Below, one piece after another: positions 23,282 to 33,966 of a stretch of DNA of 64,000 bases. Positions within the stretch are counted from its first letter, which is position 1. Each line of letters opens with the position of its first letter. This DNA comes from Rostrohypoxylon terebratum (lineage: Eukaryota; Ascomycota; Sordariomycetes; Xylariales; Hypoxylaceae): the NCBI GenBank assembly GCA_022497145.1, contig MU385870.1, forward strand, positions 70,629 through 134,628, given 5' to 3'. The notes beneath the pieces were generated by a model that saw nothing but the letters and a program-made list of their open reading frames with translations, was not told the DNA's origin and did no database searches. The position numbers and the translations under genes are program-made.

Positions 23282-24235
23282 ATGGAAATATTTTCACCTT
23301 GTGTAAGAATAAGAAATGTAAGAAATTCCGTTATCTATCTATCGAAGAGAACCAATCTAGTCCAAAATCCAAACAACCATATCTTCAAAGCATTACGAGT
23401 TCGGTCAATCTATGTTCAAAGGTATGGCCGTGCTTCGCCTACTTCGGCGTGGATGCTTCTGTATTTTGAGCCCTACCACCGAGCATACGACCTAGGACCT
23501 AGGTCGACTTCGACCACTACTCAGACGACCACCGATGTGCTTACTGAGACTGTTACATCCACCTACACGCCGACACAATCCCCGTATCTGAAAATCACTA
23601 GCAGTACCGTAACGGCGAGGGTTGGGCATTATATCACACTAGGAACTTGCAATGGCAACACATGCTTGCAATGGGATTACTCGAGCGCGGGTGTATCTGC
23701 TGCCGGGAAATTTATTGTCTCCGACACTGGGGTATGGTCTCTGCGCGATTCGCCCTCACTGACGGCGTACATCTACGCGAACACAGCAGGCGTCATCGCT
23801 ATCGTGAATTTTATTTCATCCACGACGGCGGATAGTCTGGGTTATACGACTATTGCTTGCTCTGTCGATGATGCGGGCGCTTTCACTTGCCAATCTTCGA
23901 CTAGCTTAGCATACGACATCCTTGTGGCATGTGGTGCTTGGGTGTATATAATTCTCAGCGAGGATGGTCACATATCAAGCCTCCGGCTGCTCGAAGGTTG
24001 GACTGTCATTATCAACATCATAAGCGGTGCTCTAGTTCGCAATTTGTGGCATCTCGCACAAGTTTTCGTCGAGACCTACCATACGGTACAAAACAAGCAT
24101 GATCTAAAGAGGGGGAAAGTATTCAATCGCTTACATCGTATATATAATTATCATAATAATCTATCCCCGGTCTGTCCGAAAATTCGGAGATTTGCTAGGA
24201 GTGAAATTTCAACAAACACAATGCACTGGATGTGA
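23282..24235 (+). pseudogene. Remnant of a Thr/Ser-rich extracellular-type protein
   Basis: One frame stays open here for 317 codons, but only the middle, about 23500-23970, looks coding. It has a Thr-rich stretch (TSTTTQTTTDVLTETVTSTY), as in fungal cell-surface linkers, then a compact Cys-bearing domain with GTCNGNTCLQWDYSS, TIACSVDDAGAFTCQSSTS and ILVACGAWVYIIL. There is no signal peptide, and the sequence before and after the block looks like non-coding DNA read through. The CCTAGGACCTAGG motif sits at the 5' edge of the block (23490-23505). I read it as a gene fragment or pseudogene beside the broken aquaporin gene. It could instead be one exon of a gene whose other exons I failed to find. 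Confidence 0.4.
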
Positions 24236-25290
24236 CGAGAAAAATAAATTTCGCCAACTGTCCTTATGAAAAATATAGGTAATAATATCAAATTACGACT
24301 ATTCTCTACTTTAGGTTCTACTGTAGGCAAATTCAAGCCTGCCGCGTCACCCGTGTACGAAATACTCAGCCCAGCGGCGGCGGCCGCTCTTTCATCCCAC
24401 AAACGACTGCTCCTCTCCGGCTTTTCTGAAACCGAGGAGATCCTTGGCTCGACAGGTACATCGGTTGGTTGATCTTGTTGCGAGTTCGCGGTTCCGTACT
24501 CAAAAGCTTTTATGAAGACGTAGAATCCTAATACAAGCATTGAACCAAGGATGGGACCTACCCAGTAGATCCAGTGGTAGGTGTGGAATGTGCCTGTGGC
24601 GACGCAGGGGCTGAAGGAACGTGCTGGACTTACGCTTCCACCGGTGTAGTAGACTCCCCTAATTGAGGGAACATTAGTAATTTCTACAAATACCTACTAA
24701 GCGAGAGGGCAGAAAAGGGGAGCAAGGACTGTAACCATGGAACACCGTTAGTGAGCAGAGGCTGGGATGCAGCGTACATCAACTCCGCAATAAAAAGGGT
24801 CAACCCAATCCCAACCGGCGCAATGAACGTCGCGCGGTGCTTCTCAGCCGCCAGCATGAAGATCGCAAACACCAGCTGCGCTGTAAGAAACACCTCGATG
24901 AACAAACCCTGCACAACAGGTGTCCCGCCCCCTAATACCGTAGTCACGGCCAGCGGCCCCGGCGTCAACCCCGCCACCACTCCCGCGGCCGCGATCCTCC
25001 CCCCCCACGATCTGGCTGAACATAATCAGCGAACCGCGCACGCAATCCAGCGCCCCGACGTTCGGGTTCAATAGCCCGCCGCTGATGCGGTAGAATACCC
25101 ACGCGTTCGCTGACCGCAAAGCTCATGCCAAAGCACAGCGATATATGCAACAAGCGCGCGGGGTCGGGCCGCCGAAGAGCAAAGAGCAGGAACACGAAGG
25201 TGCCGGCGAGGTTCTTTACTCGTAGGTCGAAGAGCTTATGGCCTTGGCGCGGCTCGAGGGAGTCGGTGTCGTGGAATTTTCGCTACGGGC
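24151..25290 (-). pseudogene. Aquaporin (MIP family) pseudogene with two frameshifts
   Basis: Read on the minus strand, the pieces in order are: NLAGTFVFLLFAL (first helix), a shortened loop, LHISLCFGMSFAV, then a +1 shift near 25107-25110, AWVFYRISGGLLNPNVGALD (first half-helix, NPN for NPA), FSQIVGG, a second +1 shift in an eight-C run at 24999-25006, AAGVVAGLTPGPLAVTTVLG, LFIEVFLTAQLVFAIFMLA and ATFIAPVGIGLTLFIAELM. A 119-nt intron (24659-24777) follows, then GVYYTGGSVSPARSFSPCV (second half-helix, SPA for NPA), HWIYWVGPILGSMLVLGFYV and a Ser/Pro tail. Aquaporins pass water or small solutes across membranes. With both frames broken, the NPA boxes altered, a loop deleted and no N-terminal start found, a working channel is unlikely. 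Homopolymer sequencing error could explain one shift but not every change. Confidence 0.78.
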
Positions 25291-26086
25291 GCCGGAGCTG
25301 GGATTTTATATCGGAGTGCTCCGTTGCGAGATGGCGCGACGATGATGGCTAGGTAGGCTGTGGTATAGTTAGGATGAGATGCGAATCTGTGGCTGCCCGT
25401 TTCTTAATGAGCTCCAATATGGAGTCTTGATGTCGGTTAGACAACGAAGATGTGGAAGTCCGGAGGCCATTGCTGGTGGAATGGAAACATGGCTGTTTTT
25501 ACTTATTGGCCTTAATGAGATATAGATGTCTGTACCGAGGATACCCATTAGCCGCAAATAATCTAAATTACTAGAATTAACAGTTTGCTTCTGGTGGCTC
25601 TTGATTCTAGACTAAGAAGAAGGCCAACAGAACGCGTAAACTGCTTACCACAAAGCCTTCCCGAACTGATACCCTAAGTTTACCTGCCTATCTAGATATC
25701 TAGGGCCGTTTCCTATTGCTACCATCTTTTTACCTATCTGGATATTGGGTGTTTGGTAGGATTCTAATGATAGGGTTGCTTGAGGAATCGGAGGATTTAG
25801 TTATTTGAAGTGATCAATTTGTGACGTCCATCACATAAATTAAGTACCTAGCCTTCAAGGGAATTTGTGATATCGTCAGCCATGGGCTTAGCGCGAAGAG
25901 CAATTCAAAAATAGCGTAGAATTTACGGCACAAATGTCGACGAAATCCTTAAAGCTTACCTATATACCGCTATTTTATGATAATAGGGTCGTTATCCGAG
26001 TGATCGAAAAGCCACCTCGAGAGCGAGTAGGTACCTACCCGGATGAATCTAGGTTCGCTAACGAACGCTTTATGAGGTAGGTGATC

Positions 26087-26113
26087 ATTGTCGATATTGT
26101 CGATATTGTCGAC
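26087..26113. repeat. Nonanucleotide repeat (ATTGTCGAT)3, last unit imperfect
   Basis: Three adjacent copies of ATTGTCGAT are visible, the last ending in C, in gene-free DNA. Confidence 0.9.
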
Positions 26114-28891
26114 ATTCCCGCGCCATCCCTACAGGTTATTATAATAGGTATTAGAGATGGAGCTACCAAGATGCCAATGGCACCAAGATAAATAGAAGCC
26201 CACCTCGTTCATGGCCCGACGTCGGACAGAGCAAAGTGAATTATCTCGTCGACGGGAGCGGGCCGTAGCCCACATGTGACTTTAGGGCATTCGACGCAAG
26301 CCACATTGGCGTCGCTTCGCACCTTGTGGACACACGGTAAGATTATGAGGCATCTGCTAATGAAGCCTAAAGGTCGCCATAAACCCTAATGGTTAGGTAA
26401 TAGGTGGAAAGAAAAGGGGCAGGAAATAGAAAAAAATATTTTGATAAACCGGACCGAGTCCTCCTCAAGCACGAGGTTGGCTGGCTGAATATTAGTCACG
26501 GCCAAGGACAAAAAAAGCATAGTCTTGCCGTGAGGATCGCTATTGTAAGATAAGAACACCCCACGAGGTAAAGGATCGACGTTCAAGGATGATACCTAAA
26601 ACGCTGGTTCCGTGATCCAACCTGAAGCCCCCTGGGAAGTTCTACATGTAATAATAGACATCTGTCTTCTAGAATGCGGCGCCGAAGCCCGCCTATCTGT
26701 AATCTCTCTCTGGGATCCGGGGCCGTCATGCACTCCAACTCCCAAGAATCAAGATCATGTTTCGAAATTCAGCATGGACAGACGCTCGGGATATCGAGTA
26801 ATAAGCATAGATGATATTCAACATGCATCTGATATTGACATCCCCTTCTCCACAATCTTCCTAATGCACTCCCGACGTTGAGTTCGTGCGACGAAAAGCT
26901 TAGGGATCTGCCCGCGGATGTGGTCTAGCCTAGCATGAATGTCTCGAACGGAGTCCAAACTCTCGGTATGCGTAAGGCTTAATAACGTGAATCCGCGTCA
27001 GGCATCACGATCGCTTTTCGTCCGTTGGCATCGGCGCCTCGGCGGTACCTCGTTTGAAGACCTTGATTTTAGGTACTTCAACTAATATGGTAGCACCCAG
27101 GTCCCAGGCAGCCTAGGTCCTAGGTAACACGTGCAACGGCGATTGTTCAATGAAATCTAAGACTCCAAGTAATTATCTGGTAACATGTGCGCGGCGCATT
27201 ACATGTTCCCGCCATCTGTCGGAAATATGGATGAGATTACGAAGTAGTGGTTGCTTTAGTTGCTAAAACGGTATCCGTATATCATAGCTGTAGACGCTAT
27301 GATTGATAGTGCAGTAGCATGATTATCGATCGTCGAAACAGCCCGGAGCGTCCAACCACCTGACGGTCAGACCTACCGGTCACTCTGGGCTAACACGCCG
27401 CGTGGGAACTTGGGAAGGTTCGAAGCAAGTCTACTACTAATACATAGTACGTATGTGCTTCGTACAACTACGCGTTCCCGGATCCCGTTCTCATCAAATG
27501 GCTAAAGCGGCAATTTCAGACACCTAGTATGGAGTAATACATACCTGGAGTATCCGAGTACCTAGTACGCAGTACGCACACTCGCATGTAATTATTTGCA
27601 TAATAGATGGGGTCTCTCAAGTACCCAGTACCCTGTACCCTGATCTCCATGCACTTTAACTCAGGGGCTCCTCCTAAAAGGGTTTAGCCCATACCCGCGC
27701 GGCAGCATCCATTTATGCAAGTTCAAGGTTTTTTTTTCGATGTACTACGAAGTACGTATTATCTTGAATTTGTTAAGGAGCAAGTGCCACATGGATGCGC
27801 CGGTCGGTGATTGATTGATAAAGGTTTCGAATACTTTAAACTTGAAGTTTGTGTAAATAAACAGCAATAAAAAACAACCTTGAATAAACAACAACAAACA
27901 TACACGAGCCTGCTACTCATGCGCAGAGGCAAATCTCGTCTATCCGATCATCACTTGTAACTTTTTTTTAAATAAACTCCACAGCCTGTTGGATGCTGGA
28001 TGCTGGATGGCGTCTTGGGCGTTTTCGACGAACGGTGCATGCCTCACCCGCGCCGTCCGCGGTCAACCCCTTGCACCGGGCTTTCCCCGTAGCGGGTTAG
28101 GTTCATTGGGTCGTTTTCGTCCAATGTAAGCCACGTCGCTTGGTGGCAGGAACGATTCCATTTGGCAGTTCTAAACGGGAGTAGTCCCTGCGCATCATGC
28201 ATCGCTCTTGACCACAATTGGGATTGAATCACACTCACGGCCTCCCTTTCTGGTCGCCCCTACTACATTAACATGTCGATTGGAGGTAAGTGCGCCCAGA
28301 CGCCAGATGCACGCAGGCACGATTGGACCTGGAGATACTCGGGTACATATGTACGTACATACATGTATCCTGTATCCTATATGTCCAGTCCGGTTTTATG
28401 CTGGTGTTTTGCTTTGCTTTCTCTATGACGGGTTCAAACTCGAAGAACGGTGTGACCAATTCATCCCCGGACCCTCGATCATGTCGAGGAACGCTTAATC
28501 GGCCAGCCTCTCTTTTTTCCTGACCGTCTCCATAAGGTTAGTAAGGTTATTAGTACTTCTGGTCTTGACCGGCAGTGGACCCTATTCCATGGCCCGTGCA
28601 ACGCAAGGTACGATCTTGATTAATACCTAAATGTCTTAAAAGTCTGGGTGTTCATCGACTCCAAATCTCGCTCGGATCAAGCGAGAGGAACTACAGGAAC
28701 TAGGAACACTACCTAGGAACAGCTGACTCTCCCCCTCCGTCAGAAAGCGGGTAGAGACATTCCATAACCTGCTTTTGAGGCGCAGAAAAGGAACGGCTGT
28801 CTTGTTCTGAAAAAGCCACACTCCTCGGTATGGCTGGTATGTACCTAAGGTTTATATGGCGCAGCGTATTCGAGCCGGAACTGTATCAAGA

Positions 28892-28911
28892 GGGATAGGG
28901 ATAGGGATAGG
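28892..28911. repeat. Hexanucleotide repeat (GGGATA)3
   Basis: Three copies of GGGATA plus GG, in gene-free DNA. It differs from the fungal telomere unit TTAGGG and is too short to suggest a telomere relic. Confidence 0.85.
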
Positions 28912-29413
28912 CATATGTATGACGAAACGGCCGTACTATTATGTAGTGTAGGCTGTTCCATCACATACCTCATAGGAGCAGAACCCGCAATCGATATTGG
29001 TGGGAGATCGGAATTAAGTACGTATCAGTACTTATCGGTTTCACACCGTGCTTCATCTTCCCAGGAGCACCTTACTGATGAAAGCCCCATCGATCCGCTA
29101 CAGCGGAGAGGTGTTATTCGTCGAGAAAAGGCGTGTCATGGGTATCATGGGTACGCGATAAACCCTTGTTGTTTACTACTGGGCGGTCCAAATGGCAAAA
29201 CGGGTGCTCTGTGCTGAGCTGGCATTGACTAAAGATCCCGACCCACGCGTCTCGATTTCCCAACTAGGTGACTCGTCGCTTCTTTCGTGTACTCTAGTAC
29301 CTCTTCATCTTGATAGGGTAGGTAAGGTCGGCTTGGCTGATGATACCGATGATACCTAGTTCTCATCTCAGCATCGTTGGATGCTTAGTGCGTCTTAGTC
29401 CTCTTCATCCTAC

Positions 29414-29441
29414 TACATAGTACTAGTACCAGTACTATGTA
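29414..29441. repeat. Perfect inverted repeat, 11-bp arms, 6-nt spacer
   Basis: TACATAGTACT (29414-29424) is followed by AGTACC and then the exact reverse complement AGTACTATGTA (29431-29441). Related ACTACATAGTA words recur elsewhere between genes. Confidence 0.9.
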
Positions 29442-29800
29442 CGTACAAAGATGATGACATGTTTGCACAGTAATAAAGTCGTGAGAGATTTATTCAATCG
29501 GTTTGATGGATATTTCGATGATTTTTACTGGGAACTACTATGTAAAAATCTATCGTGATTACAACGTTAGAGTAGGGTGAGGGTTGGCTGGCAGGCTGGT
29601 TGGGTGGTGATGCAGATTTCGCCTTATTGCACATTTCCAATATTAGCGTGGTACTGTGTTGCCTTTATCCCATCCTGCTCATCCTAGCCATGCCTCTATT
29701 AACCCTTAGGGTGTCTTTCGTCCGCAGTAGCGCGGTGCCCAAGGGTCTCTCAATGGCAATGGCTCACCTCGCCGTGACTACCGTGACTTCAGTCTTCCAG

Positions 29801-29825
29801 AGCCCTGGAGCCCTGGAGCCCTGGG
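29801..29825. repeat. Octanucleotide repeat (AGCCCTGG)3
   Basis: Three adjacent AGCCCTGG units in gene-free DNA. Confidence 0.9.
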
Positions 29826-30584
29826 GAATTACAGGCGGAATGGCTGCCGGACGTTTGGCTTTAGTGCTACCATTCTTAGAAATACAGTGAGAGCTATGCC
29901 TGTATGCACTATATACCTACTAGGTATGTACAGCGGCGTACCCGGGTGCCAGGTGGTGCTTTTATGCAATTGTCGACAATCACTTCCAGAACACAACCCA
30001 GTTATATAACCATATACTTGACAGGTTCTCTCAAACGCGTTGGTTTTACCACGAAAAGGAGGGTATATGAGAAGTACTGGTGATTTCATCATAAGACGGT
30101 AGAGTGTTGATTGTATCTAAAAGGGAAAATAAGATCATAGCTAATTAAACTAAAAAAAGGGGAACCCACTCGAACTGTAACTCACCAAATTTTTTTTCTC
30201 TCTTCTTTCTATTTTATTACCCCTGTCCTTAAGCGTAAATTGCTAAGATTGGCTCTGATGGCCTGAACGACCCGACCTCTGCTCATGGATGACTAGCGAA
30301 ATTGGCGTTCGTTATGCTCCCCGGGGAACTTTATTCATGCTAAGGTTTCTAAGGTTTCTTTTTCCTGCGCCTAAGTGAGGTACTAAGGTACTACTACATA
30401 GTACTAAGGGTACTAACTTAAGTACTAAACTAAGAAAACTAAGGTATCTCCGTATCTTTTCCCTGCCCCTTCTGCCCCTTCCTGTCCAGTACAAGCCTAG
30501 CGTGAGGGAAAGGACCTGTCAAACACCTCTGAAATCACTTCAATCAGCCAATCTAGCAATTCGTTCCATTCATTCGAACTTCCA

Positions 30585-30608
30585 ATCCCATCCCATCCCA
30601 TCTCATCC
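30585..30608. repeat. Pentanucleotide repeat ATCCC/ATCTC
   Basis: Three ATCCC units followed by ATCTCATCC, in the pyrimidine-rich region upstream of the Ime2-like kinase gene. Confidence 0.85.
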
Positions 30609-31573
30609 GACCATTCAATTCAACCCTCGCCATTTTTCTTGTTTTCCCTTTTTCTCTCACTCTTTTTTTTTCCTTCAATCAATAGCTTCGAACTTTCGTT
30701 TTTCAAAATTCACATACGGGAGGAATACATATGCGCAACGATAAAACCGGGTCAAAGAATTGCTATTAGTTTTCTAGCCCTCATTGCATCGTTGATTCCT
30801 CATAACCCGCTACAATACAGCATAGATCTCACTGGGTTTCGTTTATCTTGCGACAGCAATTCGGTTAACTGGAACAAAACAGAACGACATAGCAACAACA
30901 AGTGCTGTGAATTATTCAAGGAAGTCTGTTCAAGAAAGAAAGAAGAAACAATCGAATAAGAAAAAGCGACAATAATAAATCCCAATCACCCAGAGATTCT
31001 TCCGCTCCCTCTTTTTTTCTGACGATTTCAAAACGAAAATCGTCAATCCGTCACTCCCTTGAACCCGGCACAGCGACCTCTAATACGCTAGCAAGGAGTG
31101 TGCAGTATTTCCAGAAGCTCAGTCCACTACAGCATCAGCTTGGACCAACGCCGACCCGCACCCCGATATACTGGCTCCCATTACCCCTTGTCCCTTTTTA
31201 ATTATTCAACCGACCTATTAATCCATTCTCTCCCTGCTCATTTCCTCTCTTATATCCCATCTTCTACATATCATCCCGTTATTCCTTTCCATCTTAGCTT
31301 AAATCGTGGTTTATTTCCCTCAAGTTCACTTAGAGTATCCCGTCTCTAGTGTCCGGAACCAAACCGTCAAACTGTCCTACCTACTCGAACCATCCGCAGT
31401 CTGCTTAGACGATTTCGGCAAAACTGAATGCACCGATACACCAGAGTAGCTCTTAAATAGAGCTATCCAGAGGATAAAGAGACTGTACAAGGGAAGGTTG
31501 TCATACCTCTCTGTGTCAGTAGGATCGGAAATAGGGCAATCAGGCCATTGAAAGTCAAGAGTCTATTTACATA

Positions 31574-33966
31574 ATGGTCGTCACACACGATTCCCACCGG
31601 GGGTCTTCCACTTCCCAAGGAGTTACCGGGTATGCTCTCGAGGATCGATTTGAAGTACTGAAGGAAATTGGAGATGGAAGTTTCGGCAGCGTAGCTCTAG
31701 CAAGAGTGAGGACTGCTGGTGCTGCCGTTGCTCGTCGCGGCACCGTGGTATGTTGCGATGAATAATTAGATGAGATGAAAAATTAACCATAGCATTCCAG
31801 ATTGCCATCAAGACGATGAAGAAGACGTTCGAGTCGTTCACGCCATGCCTCGAGCTTCGCGAAGTCGTCTTCCTGAGGACATTACCGCCACACGGTCATT
31901 TAGTTCCTGCACTCGATATTTTCCTGGATCCTTTTACCAAGAAGCTTCATATTTGTATGGAGTACATGGAAGGAAACTTGTATCAACTAATGAAAGCCCG
32001 CGATCACAAGTGTCTGGATAATGGAAGCGTCAAGAGTATCCTGTACCAGATAATGCAAGGTCTGGAGCACATTCACGCTCACCAGTTTTTCCACCGCGAC
32101 ATCAAGCCCGAGAATATCCTCGTTACAACCTCTGGTCATCAAGATTCCGCCAATTCATTTAGACGATATTCGGCCTTGATGACGCCGCCTTCGACGCCCC
32201 CAACGTACACCGTGAAGATTGCAGATTTTGGTCTAGCGCGAGAGACCCATTCCAAACTACCGTATACTACCTACGTGTCAACTCGATGGTACCGTGCCCC
32301 CGAAGTATTGCTACGAGCTGGTGAGTATTCCGCACCGGTGGATATCTGGGCCGTTGGTGCTATGGCGGTAGAAATTGCTACCTTGAAGCCTCTATTCCCA
32401 GGAGGTAACGAGGTAGACCAGGTTTGGAGAGTTTGTGAGATCATGGGTAGCCCCGGCAACTGGTACAACAAGGCCGGTGCTCGAGTTGGTGGAGGAGAAT
32501 GGAGGGAAGGAACAAGATTGGCTGGAAAGCTTGGTTTCTCTTTCCCTAAGATGGCGCCACACTCCATGGATACGATACTACAAACGCCTCAGTGGCCTAC
32601 ATCGCTCAGCCAGTTTGTGACTTGGTGTTTGATGTGGGATCCTAAAAGCCGACCGACATCGACTCAGGCACTAGCTCACGATTACTTCGCCGACGCGGTT
32701 GATCCATTAAGACCGAAGTCATCAGCGTCTAGAATATTAGGTCGCAAGCAGTCCGATATAGGACGAGGGAAAGATGGTTCCTCTGCTACACCAACATCGT
32801 CAAAGCCATCATGGTTCAGAAAATCGTTGATCGGTCGCAATGATAGCACGGACAGCTCAGCCGCTCAGGTTAGCGTAAAGGATATAGTATCGGCTCCACG
32901 TCCGTCGCCCATTCAATCCCCGGAAACAAACGAAGTGTCTGCCCCTAAGCCTAAACCTGCCCCTGGTAAGCGAACCACGTGGAACAATGGTCCTTCAAAT
33001 GTCGCCCCGATGCCAATTCTACCTACGATTCGGCCTATTTCGCCCTTGTCAGATGCTGTGACGGCTCAAGCATCAAACCGTACACCTCGCTCAGACGAGA
33101 AAGGCTCCAAGAAAATCGGCCGACAACTATCTGTAGCATCCAGCACAAGCCAGTACGCCGAAATGCATCGACAGCAGGCCGAACGAGCCTTGAACGGCAA
33201 CAGTGGGTTAGCGTCGCCTCCTAGCGGACATAAAGAAAGTTTCTTCTCCCATCTACGTAAGCGAGCGAGGAGATTTTCTGGTAGACATCAAACCCCCGTT
33301 TCGCCTGCGTATGAGGATATTGAAGCACAGGCTGGCTGCGGTCCATGGGCCAGCAACAGATCGTCTATGGTTATTGACCAGCACACACCAGCAGCTAAGA
33401 CCGACAACTACGAATCACTCGACCGGACTCTGCGAGACCCCCATCACAATGCCGACTTAAATACGCCCGCCCCGCCAATCCACATGGCTGCATCGAGTGG
33501 TAATCTTAAGCGACACCATTCCTTGCCCCATCAGCAACCCAGATCTGTTGACAACCTGATTGGAGCTGCCCGAACTCCTGGACCGATTTCAAGCAGAACA
33601 AGAAGGACTCAAGCAGCTCACGGTGTCCAGAGTGACGCATTAGACGAAGAAGATGAACTCCTTGATGAAGTGCTCAACTCTACCCACAGGGCGATGAAGC
33701 GACTTGACAAGGATGCGAAGTCTAATCTTCGACAGTCGGCTAGTAACCTTGGATTGACGAACCCCTATCCCACTCCGTCACCATCGGCTAGTGGGAACGT
33801 GATCCTATTCGGTGATGGACAAGAAGCCATCACACCGAAGCCTCTAGACCTACACAAGAATTCTGGGAGAGATGGCCAATACAAGTGGCCAACTCCTCCA
33901 TACGAAGAGAGCGAATGGGCTTCCTCGGCAGCTGCAAGCATTTGGGCGGCTGGTAATAGGTTTTAA
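31574..33966 (+). CDS. Ime2/MAK-family serine/threonine protein kinase
   Basis: Model: 31574-31747 and 31801-33966, joined over a 53-nt GTATGT...CCAG intron; 779 aa. The kinase domain spans about residues 25-350. It has the P-loop EIGDGSFGSV (about 31-40), AIK lysine about K62, catalytic loop HRDIKPENIL (D about 158), DFGLARE (D about 200), a TTYVSTRWYRAPEVLL activation segment with a TxY-type motif (about 214-216) and DIWAVGAMAVE. An insert of about 30 residues, including the repeated PPSTPP region, lies between the catalytic loop and DFG. The C-terminal 400 residues are Ser/Pro-rich with basic patches (FFSHLRKRARRFSGRH). Ime2-type kinases act in meiosis and sexual development in yeast, and their homologues control sexual development or light/nutrient responses in filamentous fungi. 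The long repeat-rich upstream region suggests extended regulation. Confidence 0.92.

Larger units (their letters stand above)
25353..31573. other. Gene-poor region, about 6.2 kb, upstream of the Ime2-like kinase
   Basis: No ORF here shows a domain, consistent codon pattern or splice-linked partner. It holds several short tandem repeats (26087-26113, 28892-28911, 29801-29825, 30585-30608), a perfect 11-bp inverted repeat (29414-29441) and a CCTAGGTCCTAGGT motif (27112-27125). The last 1.1 kb (about 30450-31573) is CT-rich and is probably the promoter and 5' leader of the kinase gene. A long non-coding RNA cannot be excluded from sequence alone. Confidence 0.5.

Noticed and set aside
24659..24735. 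Shorter intron (GTTACA donor at 24735) in the aquaporin pseudogene
   Set aside because: It would leave 15 extra residues before GVYYTGG. The donor at 24777 gives the expected IAELM-GVYYTGG join.
28892..28911. GGGATA repeat as a telomere relic
   Set aside because: Three units only, and the unit is not the ascomycete TTAGGG repeat.
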